IMG/VR virus record: IMGVR_UViG_3300033153_006359
Coordinates: 1 to 52,818 of that record
Length of the DNA: 52,818 nt
Source: a virus
Reading direction: 5' to 3' (one strand)
Each line of letters begins with the position of its first letter. The stretch's first letter is position 1. The translations under genes were made by a program, and so were the position numbers. The notes beneath the pieces were generated by a model that was given only the letters and a program-made list of their open reading frames with translations, did no database searches and was not told the DNA's origin. Of this stretch, positions 33,467 through 40,400 are shown in pieces.

Positions 33467-35302
33467 TTATCGTATAATTTGTTGTCTAATTACTTTCAGC
33501 AAGGCCTCTTCTAAGTCTTCAACCCCCTTCAGTACATAATTATTTGTATAGTACTCCTCTACTGCATCAGTCTGGATACCTATTCCACACAGGTTGACTA
33601 AGCCCTTATCCTCTATATCCTTAGTGATATCCTTCAGGAACTGCGAGGTATACCCTATACCAGTACCTGTTGGCTCTCCATCAGAGAGGACTATCAGACT
33701 CTTACTCCTCTCCTTCCTCTTCAGTAACCTCTCCATTGCAAAGAGTACAGCTGTACCATCCTCATTACCTCGTAAGTCTACGAGTCTGTGGGAGAATCTC
33801 CGGTACATCTCATCTCTACCTACTGTGATATCAGAGAAGTGCTTGAATATGAAGTACTCATTCCTATCACTGAAGTTATCTGTGAATCCGAGGATCTCAA
33901 CAGGTATCTGTATACTCGTTAGCACCTCACTGATAGCTATGCAGGAAGCTACAGCTACGTCGAACATATACCCCATCATACTTCCGGAACAATCAAGGAG
34001 CAATGTGATAGCTGTATCCTGCTCGATACGGGAGCTATCTCTCTTCTTAAAGATCTTTGGGTGCTTCTGAGTATATATTTTAGTAATACTCTTGGCATGT
34101 AACTTACCCTTACTATGTCCATAGGAGAATCCTGTCTGAGATAGAGTCATAAGATACTTCTTAATCTTCTTACTTAGGTTCATACTCTCAAGGTACCTAC
34201 GACTACTTCTTTGATTAAGATCGCCTCCACTTCTGTATGTTCGTGCCTCTATCCTCATATCGTAGACCTTAGCTGCTCTCGTAGAGGGTATGTAAGGTGT
34301 GTTGTCCTGCTCTCCTAATCTTGCGAATGCATCCCGTACCTTACGACCACCTCCACTATCCTTCGGAGACATGAGGCCATTCTTCTCTAGCGAGTCCTTA
34401 ATCTCATCGTAGTCTACATCAGGCTCCTGACTTTCTCCTGAATCATCTGCTTTATCTTCGCCTGAGTTGTCAGCGTCATCCCTTTCTTGCTCAGTATCCG
34501 GAGGCATTTGATCTCTGTCCTCACCCTCTCCCTCCTCTCCCTCTTCGTCCTCTCCAGAAGATCCTTCCATCTCTTCGCCATCTACATTATCTCCTTGATC
34601 AGATTGCGAACCATCATCCTTGTCTGGAGCATTTCTATCGTCATCTCCGTCTTCCTTATCTCCTGAAGATCCATCATCCTCTTGAGTCTCCTCAGAGTTC
34701 TCTTGTTCGCCTCCCTCTCCATCTCCTTCTCCCTCTCCATCTTGTTCCTCCTGTATCATCTTAAGTAGCTCTTGGACATCCTTATCATCCTTAGCTATAT
34801 TCAGCTTATCGATGAAGCCCTTCCGTACTAATTCGCTAGAGAGGATGCTTCCCTCTCGATGATTGTACTCTGACCACTCATTCCTCCCCTCATTCAGTGT
34901 CGTAATAAGACCATCAATCGTATCATCACCAGTCAGACCTAAGGAGGATAGGGCTTCCTCATACCCATTAGCAAGTATCTTATCTCTACCTAAGAGGCGA
35001 CCTCTACGAGTATATGCACCTCTGTAATCTTGCATTAGGCCCAGCAGAATCTCCTCTTGACCTTCCTTACCTTCGCTAGAGAAGATTTGATTCTCCTCAT
35101 AAGCAGTCCCGATCAACTTATGTACATCCTGCTCAGCAGAGGCGAGACCATGAGGTGTGGGCATAGGTATCGTCAGCACCCTACCATTCTTATAGGGCTT
35201 ACTGCACTTCTGGTCTACCTTCAGAGTCAGCCCCTCATCTTCCGCAAGTGTCCGGATAAGCTTCGTACTACCCTCTAGATTATATTGTAAGTGCCCCTTC
35301 AT
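33467..35302 (-). CDS. CobT-like VWA-domain protein
   Basis: 611 residues. N-terminal helical domain (about 1-190), a very acidic Asp/Glu/Ser/Gly-rich linker (about 190-305), then a VWA domain with the MIDAS motif LLLDCSGSM, a Thr in EDGTAVLFA and LIVLSDGEPTG. Long acidic linkers ahead of a C-terminal VWA domain are characteristic of CobT, which works with the CobS ATPase and CobN in aerobic cobalt insertion. No CobN is in the window, so it would need the host subunit. A RavA/ViaA-like chaperone role is an alternative. Overlaps the gene upstream by 23 bases. Confidence 0.82.
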   Translation of the reverse strand: MKGHLQYNLEGSTKLIRTLAEDEGLTLKVDQKCSKPYKNGRVLTIPMPTPHGLASAEQDVHKLIGTAYEENQIFSSEGKEGQEEILLGLMQDYRGAYTRRGRLLGRDKILANGYEEALSSLGLTGDDTIDGLITTLNEGRNEWSEYNHREGSILSSELVRKGFIDKLNIAKDDKDVQELLKMIQEEQDGEGEGDGEGGEQENSEETQEDDGSSGDKEDGDDDRNAPDKDDGSQSDQGDNVDGEEMEGSSGEDEEGEEGEGEDRDQMPPDTEQERDDADNSGEDKADDSGESQEPDVDYDEIKDSLEKNGLMSPKDSGGGRKVRDAFARLGEQDNTPYIPSTRAAKVYDMRIEARTYRSGGDLNQRSSRRYLESMNLSKKIKKYLMTLSQTGFSYGHSKGKLHAKSITKIYTQKHPKIFKKRDSSRIEQDTAITLLLDCSGSMMGYMFDVAVASCIAISEVLTSIQIPVEILGFTDNFSDRNEYFIFKHFSDITVGRDEMYRRFSHRLVDLRGNEDGTAVLFAMERLLKRKERSKSLIVLSDGEPTGTGIGYTSQFLKDITKDIEDKGLVNLCGIGIQTDAVEEYYTNNYVLKGVEDLEEALLKVIRQQIIR

Positions 35303-35558
35303 CTATAATGCCCTCCTTAAGCCGTCTAATCCTTCGCTCACGAGCCGGTAATCCTCTCTTGATACCAGTAGCTATCTTCTCCATATGGAGACGTACAGGA
35401 GCTCCTAAGGGCTTTAAGGCATAAGAGCGTCTCAGTCCCTTAAGGGAGAGCTCTGCTGAGTACTGTGCATGCACCTCATTCTTCAGCTTAGCTTCTATCA
35501 ATACTACATCGGACTGCTTCTGGAATGGTGCAAGTGATTTGTGTGTTCTACTGTTCAT
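35280..35558 (-). CDS. Small basic hypothetical protein
   Basis: 92 residues, rich in Arg, Lys and Leu (GIKRGLPARERRIRRLKEG), so nucleic-acid binding is possible. It precedes the CobT-like gene and overlaps it by 23 bases. No family recognised. Confidence 0.55.
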   Translation of the reverse strand: MNSRTHKSLAPFQKQSDVVLIEAKLKNEVHAQYSAELSLKGLRRSYALKPLGAPVRLHMEKIATGIKRGLPARERRIRRLKEGIIDEGALTI

Positions 35559-35718
35559 TGTGCTCTCCTAAGTACTGTTCTTGTAAGCTATCTACCTCAT
35601 TCGACTCACATTGGAGTAAGTTCGCTAGCGAAGTTTCGTAGGCTATCTTCTGTAAGTCCTTCAGTGTCATATGGTCTACCATAGATTCTGCTACTCTCTC
35701 TAGCTCCTCTCTACTCAT
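35548..35718 (-). CDS. Small acidic helical phage protein
   Basis: 56 residues (starts MSREELERVAESMVDH), read directly. The pattern MSREELE...MTLKDLQ...YETSL is common among tiny phage proteins of unknown role. A perfect palindrome (35621-35632) encodes SLAN here. Overlaps both neighbours. Confidence 0.55.
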   Translation of the reverse strand: MSREELERVAESMVDHMTLKDLQKIAYETSLANLLQCESNEVDSLQEQYLGEHNEQ

Positions 35719-35882
35719 AGCTGTACACCTCTATTCTTATGTGGATGGAAGTACTTCCGGACGCCCTCATCCCTCTCTAGCGAGGAAGAGTAGCCGAATG
35801 CTGCTATACTACGTGCATCTCTTCTTTCCTTAGCTTCCTTCCGCTTATCCTTAGTGATTCGTAGTATACTGGTTGTCCTCAT
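35715..35882 (-). CDS. Small basic protein
   Basis: 55 residues (starts MRTTSILRITKDKRKEA), read directly; GGAGG precedes the ATG and the stop overlaps the next start by ATGA. Highly basic in the first half. Function unknown. Confidence 0.5.
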   Translation of the reverse strand: MRTTSILRITKDKRKEAKERRDARSIAAFGYSSSLERDEGVRKYFHPHKNRGVQL

Positions 35883-35883
35883 A

Positions 35884-36027
35884 TCATCCTCCGCTGAAGT
35901 ATTCTGTATAGAACCATGCAGTAGTGCCGAGAGCTATAAGAAACTCCGCAGGTATGTCATCTAATCCTACCTTGCTAGCACCAGAGAAAGCCCCAAGAAA
36001 TACCAATAATAGTACCATGTACATCAT
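35884..36027 (-). CDS. Small membrane protein
   Basis: 47 residues (MMYMVLLLVFLGAFSGAS then a short polar loop and IALGTTAWFYTEYF), read directly. Two short hydrophobic segments. Starts inside the end of the upstream gene. Function unknown. Confidence 0.45.
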   Translation of the reverse strand: MMYMVLLLVFLGAFSGASKVGLDDIPAEFLIALGTTAWFYTEYFSGG

Positions 36028-36173
36028 TCCGCAATACCTCCATCCTTAGTGTAGTATGTATCTATATTATCTCCGAAAGTCTCGCTAGCGAAGCGAGGGG
36101 AGTCTGCGAATGGTACTTCGAGGTAATCCTCTTCCATCCACTGCAAGCTACCATTATCATCCTCATATACCAT
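36024..36173 (-). CDS. Small acidic protein
   Basis: 49 residues (starts MVYEDDNGSLQWMEEDY), read directly. Acidic throughout. GGAG upstream of the ATG; overlaps both neighbours. A near-perfect palindrome copy (36081-36092) encodes FASE here. Function unknown. Confidence 0.48.
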   Translation of the reverse strand: MVYEDDNGSLQWMEEDYLEVPFADSPRFASETFGDNIDTYYTKDGGIAE

Positions 36174-36468
36174 TTGTAATCTCCTTTATATCTATCCTAT
36201 TTAGTACAGCTGTATCCCCGAAGTGGATGCATACTTCGATCAGTTCTTCCATAGTAACGTGTCCAAAGACACGAGTCATACTGTAGTTATCTGTAGGATC
36301 ACAATCCGCTTTCCTCTCTAGCGAAGAGATCTCAGTACACTCTGCAAACCACTCACCATCCTTGAAGATAGCAAGCTCTACAGTCTCACCTTGTGTGCAG
36401 TAGTTATACTTACCATTCTGAATGGACAACTCGTACCCATTCCCGATATCTATTCTATCTCTTGCCAT
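36163..36468 (-). CDS. Hypothetical phage protein
   Basis: 101 residues. NGYELSIQNGKYNYC, then VELAIFKDGEW, then a helical end near EELIEVCIHFG form a small mixed domain seen in other phages without known role. AAGGAGG gives a strong ribosome site. A 71-base gap with a small hairpin (36500-36521) separates it from the upstream gene. Confidence 0.6.
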   Translation of the reverse strand: MARDRIDIGNGYELSIQNGKYNYCTQGETVELAIFKDGEWFAECTEISSLERKADCDPTDNYSMTRVFGHVTMEELIEVCIHFGDTAVLNRIDIKEITNGI

Positions 36469-36539
36469 GATACCTCCTTATGTATTATTAGTAAGCACTA
36501 GAGTACCCTTGCGGATACTCTAAGACATATTAATAATGA

Positions 36540-37127
36540 CTACTTGCCAAGAGAGCTAAAGATACCTCGAACTGTATCCTGCTGAGTAGCATCCAGCATA
36601 ACTGTCAAGTTCGTAGCAAGGTCGTACATAGCTGAGATAGCATCCATTGCATCCTTTCCTTCGACTCCTGCTTGCTCTGCATTAGCTATAGCTATCTTGA
36701 ACTTCTCTAGCGAACTTTTCTCTCCCTTACACTCTGCGAGGATAGCATTACGAGGTGCACAGGTATCATCTCCGGGGAGCCATGCTTCCACTTGTCCAGC
36801 AAGTACTATCTTAGCTACATCTCCAAAGTACTTACATATAGCTTGTGTACGATCATCAGAGCTCCATGTGACCTTTGTCTCTCCAAGGGACTCAAGGAGG
36901 GCCGGATGCATCTTATCCTTTATTGCTTTCATAACTTCTTTCTTAGTCTCCATTCCAGAGAGCTGAGAGAAGTCTATATTATCTTCCATGTATCCGGACA
37001 TATTACTCCAGAGCGATCCCTCATGCTTATTAGTAGCTCTCTGGCTCCGACTTGTCTTACCTGCTTGTACTGTCATATCGGCTATACTTCTACTTGTAAT
37101 CTTCTCGTATTTAATTGTATCACTCAT
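36540..37127 (-). CDS. First gene of the leftward arm, hypothetical
   Basis: 195 residues, soluble, helical in the second half (FKIAIANAEQAGVEGKDAMD and AISAMYDLATNLTVMLDA). As the first gene after the control region it should be expressed early and well (GGAGG seven to eight bases before ATG). Host takeover or replication-start roles are possible but unsupported by any motif. A perfect palindrome copy is at 36703-36714. Confidence 0.6.
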   Translation of the reverse strand: MSDTIKYEKITSRSIADMTVQAGKTSRSQRATNKHEGSLWSNMSGYMEDNIDFSQLSGMETKKEVMKAIKDKMHPALLESLGETKVTWSSDDRTQAICKYFGDVAKIVLAGQVEAWLPGDDTCAPRNAILAECKGEKSSLEKFKIAIANAEQAGVEGKDAMDAISAMYDLATNLTVMLDATQQDTVRGIFSSLGK

Positions 37128-37807
37128 AGTATCCTCCTAGGATATTGTAGTTAGACTTCTCATCTTGTAGTACTCCAGAGAGTCCTCCAGTATCTATTGA
37201 AGGACTCTAGCAATCTTACAAGGTACTAGCATACATCTTCCTCTTTGGTACACCTTACACATATTTCGTAGGGTTAAGCGTTTCCGTATAGCTCTTCACT
37301 ATCCATCGGCTCCCTGTGCAGTGTACTCGGTCTCTGGAGTTACAATCTTCTCTAGAGAGTAAATTAGGGTTAATAAGTGGAGCCTTCTACCTCCCTCTAT
37401 CTTTCTTTATCGTCGTTGGTGTCCCTACGACTCAGCTATAATCTGCTACCTAAAGCTAGCCTGTTCTGCATCTTGTCCGAGTAAGTTTGTTAAGCTTACC
37501 GATGGGACTCAGCTGGAAGGTTTCTACCCTCCCTCTTCAGTGTGTCTGTTCACTGCTATGCTTAAGTAACTCCTCATTACTGAGTAGGTGGCTAGTTGCT
37601 CCAGCTATCTGAGAGAGTTACCGCAGGCCTCCTGTGGGAGTTACCGTTGGGTTAAGTGCTAGGTTCGTAGTATTCAGTGATCTTGTCTCTGGTCTCCTTT
37701 ATCAGTAGTTAACCACCGGATTCTCCCGGCTTACTATATTACCGGTGGAATAACAGTCTAAGTGTACAGAATCACTATACTCTCTAGCGAAGGGTGGCTT
37801 ACTTTAT

Positions 37808-37830
37808 GGAGGGGGTGGGGGCCTTTGGGG
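37808..37830 (+). other. G-rich tract
   Basis: Three G runs of four or five (GGGGG, GGGGG, GGGG) within 20 bases, preceded by GGA. A fourth run lies farther off, so a three-layer quadruplex is doubtful, but the strand asymmetry is strong and local to the control region. Confidence 0.5.
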
Positions 37831-37972
37831 TTTCGTATGTAGGCCCGTCAGATGTGGAGGGTACCCACACTCTCCACAAGGATATATTCAGGAACTTACA
37901 TAGAACCCTAAGCTATAGTCAACAGATCTACAGGATACAGTGATAACTCGTGAGTGTACCCCCTCAAGGAAC

Positions 37973-38100
37973 CTTAAGGACTCCTTAAGAACTACTCCTT
38001 AAGACTTCCTTAAGCTATTCTTACCAACTACTACTATAGACTACTCTTAAGGATATACTTAAGCCCTCCTTAAGTATAGAGATACAGCTGCCTGCTTAAG
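37973..38100. repeat. Helically phased CTTAAG array
   Basis: Eight copies of the palindrome CTTAAG, most preceded by CTC or TC, start at 37973, 37984, 37998, 38009, 38046, 38058, 38069 and 38095. Within two groups the steps are 11-14 bases, near one helical turn, so a protein could bind them on one face. They lie just upstream of the terminase gene, next to possible -10 sequences (TATACT at 38054 and 38103). Likely an operator or an iteron-type origin. Confidence 0.65.
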
Positions 38101-38158
38101 TATATACTAGATTGTAGCTAAGTGATAGCTTCCTAACCAAACTCAAGAGGAGCAAGGA

Positions 38159-38959
38159 ATGACAGCTAAGGTTATAGTACGTAAGAAGAAAGGTAGAGGT
38201 ACCGGAAGGACAGTAAAGGCTACAGAAGAGTCCCTAGGGCCTAACTTTGTAGAGCTAAGTGATAAAGATAAGTACAAAGTTATACAGCTATACGCAGAAG
38301 GGAAGACTTATGCAGAGATAGGCTCTATCGTACACCTCTCTAACTCTACTATTAAGAATGCACTATCAATCCTTATCAAGGAACTGACACTAGTACAGGA
38401 GACAAGAAAGTTAGAGGGCATCACTGTAACTCTACCTACACATATCCGGAATAGTAAGGCCTTAACAGAGGACTTCTTAGAGTTAGCTAAGGATAATGCT
38501 ATGATCTATGCTTACTACTACGGACTTACCCTAGATAGTAAGTACGCACTCTCTGCAGCCGAGCTAGATACAGTTCCTAAGAACATATCCTCTGCTACTA
38601 AGCTGGCTACATACCGTATGAGAGGTCAGTACCTGCAGAGCATACCAGAGGTGCAAGAAGAGATAAGGGTAGTACGTACTCAGCAGCTCTCTGAGAATGA
38701 GATAGATAGGCCTTACGTCATACAAGAGATAACATCTATGCTAGAGGAGGAGAAGCTGAGGAGTACTAGCGAACCCTCTGCTAGAAAGAATAGGATGGCT
38801 CTTATAAAGATGCTAGGAGAGTCCATATCCCTCTTCAGCCAGCGTATAGAAGTAGAGCAAGTATCCGGTAAGGATAACTTACAACTACTGATAGATCTAG
38901 CTGAGCAGGATATCATACAAGAAGGTAGCTATACTATAGAGGATACTAAGAATGACTAA
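38159..38959 (+). CDS. Terminase small subunit-like protein
   Basis: 266 residues. A basic N-terminus (VRKKKGRGTGR), then a helix-turn-helix near residues 40-75 (VIQLYAEGKTYAEIGSIVHL then SNSTIKNAL), then helical sequence that can oligomerise. The next gene is the large terminase subunit with an 8-base overlap, the usual order. It would recognise phage DNA for packaging. GAGGAG precedes the ATG. The family match is by architecture and context. Confidence 0.72.
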   Translation: MTAKVIVRKKKGRGTGRTVKATEESLGPNFVELSDKDKYKVIQLYAEGKTYAEIGSIVHLSNSTIKNALSILIKELTLVQETRKLEGITVTLPTHIRNSKALTEDFLELAKDNAMIYAYYYGLTLDSKYALSAAELDTVPKNISSATKLATYRMRGQYLQSIPEVQEEIRVVRTQQLSENEIDRPYVIQEITSMLEEEKLRSTSEPSARKNRMALIKMLGESISLFSQRIEVEQVSGKDNLQLLIDLAEQDIIQEGSYTIEDTKND

Positions 38960-40346
38960 AGAAGAGTCCTTATTGATAGCTAAGCTACGGCACCTATACC
39001 GCAAGAACCCCCTAGCCTTCTGTAGAGATATGCTGGGAGTCACCCTCTCACCTCAACAGGCACCCCTCTTCCTCTCTATGATTCAGAATGAGGCCCGTGT
39101 TATAGTTAAGTCAGCAACAGGGACTGGGAAGACCTTCCTGCTTGCCTGCGTAATCCTTCATCAGCTACTTACAGAGCGAGAGATTAATATTATGGCTACC
39201 TCTCCATCCTCTGGACAGCTACAACGAGGTCTACGTAAGGAGCTGGGTAAGGTACATGGTATGCTTAAGGATGATAGGATAGCAAACTTGTTCGAGTTAC
39301 AGAGAGATGCTATCTTTCTCGTAGATACCAAGGAGACACATATATGCTACCTAGTCACTGGCTCAGCTGAGAATGAGGAGAATCTTGCTGGCCTACATGC
39401 AGACAAGGTTATTATAGCTATAGACGAGGCCTCTGGTATATCTGCTAAGGTTATGGGGATTCTGAAGGGTAATCTAACTACAGCAGGTAGCTCTATGATA
39501 CAAACCTCGAATCCACAGAGACCCTCTGGCCCCTACTATGATCTCTTCCAGAACCCTCCTACTGGATATGAGATGGTTACTCTAGATGCCTATGGCTCCA
39601 CTATGATCTCGAAGAAGTGGATAGCTGAGATGATAGAGACTTATGGGGAGGACAGTGACTTCGTAAGAGTAAGGATAAAGGGAGAGTTCCCTCGCTCCTC
39701 CGACTCCCTCTTTATACCCTCTCACCTTATAGAGAACGCTGTAGAGAGGAGAATGGATCCTCTAGAGTACAGAGGTAAGCCTCTAATCATGGGTGTAGAT
39801 GTAGCTCGCTTCGGATCTGATAAGTCCGTCATCGTACTACGACAGGGAGATAAGCTAGTAGATATCCAGCTATTCTCTGGCTTAGATACTATGGAGATGT
39901 CAGCACAAGTTATAGAATACTACAATAGGAATAGAGGTATCTCCTCAATCATCGTAGACGAAGTAGGTGTAGGAGCTGGTGTAGTAGATAGGCTTAAGCA
40001 GTTACGGCTACCTGTAGTAGGTATCAATGTAGGTTCTCGTTCCTCTAATAGTAAGACATACTTCAACCTACGTGCAGAGGTGTACGAGGAGATGAAGGAG
40101 TGGTTACGTACTGCAGATGTACCAGAGCATAAGGAGTTTATAGATGAGCTGAGGAGCATACAGTATGGATTCAATAATAGATCTCAGCTACAGATGATGA
40201 CTAAGGCCGATATGAAGAAGCAGGGCTTTAGCTCTCCTGATATAGTTGATGCATTAACCTTTACATTCTTCATCTATACCAGTGGCTCTATGCTTCTCCG
40301 TAAGAAGCCTAGGGGTATTAAACGAGTCAACTCGTGGATAGCCTAA
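38952..40346 (+). CDS. Terminase large subunit
   Basis: 464 residues. ATPase: Walker A-like KSATGTGKTFLLA (about residue 50), Walker B VIIAIDEASGIS, and a coupling-type QTSNPQRPSGPYY stretch. Nuclease: IMGVDVARFGSDKSV, SSIIVDEVGVGAGVVDRL and SPDIVDALTF supply the acidic metal ligands of the RNase H-like fold. It powers DNA into the prohead and cuts genome ends. No intein or insertion is seen. Confidence 0.93.
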   Translation: MTKEESLLIAKLRHLYRKNPLAFCRDMLGVTLSPQQAPLFLSMIQNEARVIVKSATGTGKTFLLACVILHQLLTEREINIMATSPSSGQLQRGLRKELGKVHGMLKDDRIANLFELQRDAIFLVDTKETHICYLVTGSAENEENLAGLHADKVIIAIDEASGISAKVMGILKGNLTTAGSSMIQTSNPQRPSGPYYDLFQNPPTGYEMVTLDAYGSTMISKKWIAEMIETYGEDSDFVRVRIKGEFPRSSDSLFIPSHLIENAVERRMDPLEYRGKPLIMGVDVARFGSDKSVIVLRQGDKLVDIQLFSGLDTMEMSAQVIEYYNRNRGISSIIVDEVGVGAGVVDRLKQLRLPVVGINVGSRSSNSKTYFNLRAEVYEEMKEWLRTADVPEHKEFIDELRSIQYGFNNRSQLQMMTKADMKKQGFSSPDIVDALTFTFFIYTSGSMLLRKKPRGIKRVNSWIA

Positions 40347-40400
40347 GTGATTATCTCATCCTCAAAGGGGAAATCCATCCTCAGCATACAGGAGCTATAA

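Larger units (their letters stand above)
37128..38158. other. 1-kb gene-free region between divergent arms
   Basis: No convincing gene on either strand. Contents: an 8-bp stem (37179-37186 with 37201-37208) in the likely leader of the leftward arm; palindrome copies at 37348 and 37780; a direct repeat GAGTTACCG (37615 and 37638) around a 7-bp hairpin (37621-37637); an inverted repeat CCACCGG/CCGGTGG (37713-37719 and 37742-37748); a G-rich tract at 37808-37830; and the CTTAAG array at 37973-38100. Divergent promoters must lie here, though I find no strong consensus match. It is also the best candidate origin. Confidence 0.75.

Noticed and set aside
33594-34070. A 158-residue plus-strand frame opposite the CobT-like gene
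   Set aside because: It lies wholly opposite a well-supported VWA gene, has low-complexity Ser/Ile/Leu composition typical of an antisense shadow, and no domain.
37128-38158. tRNA or other known RNA gene in the gene-free region
   Set aside because: A TTCG-containing stretch near 37660 lacks the other tRNA arms on either strand, and no cloverleaf could be drawn by eye.
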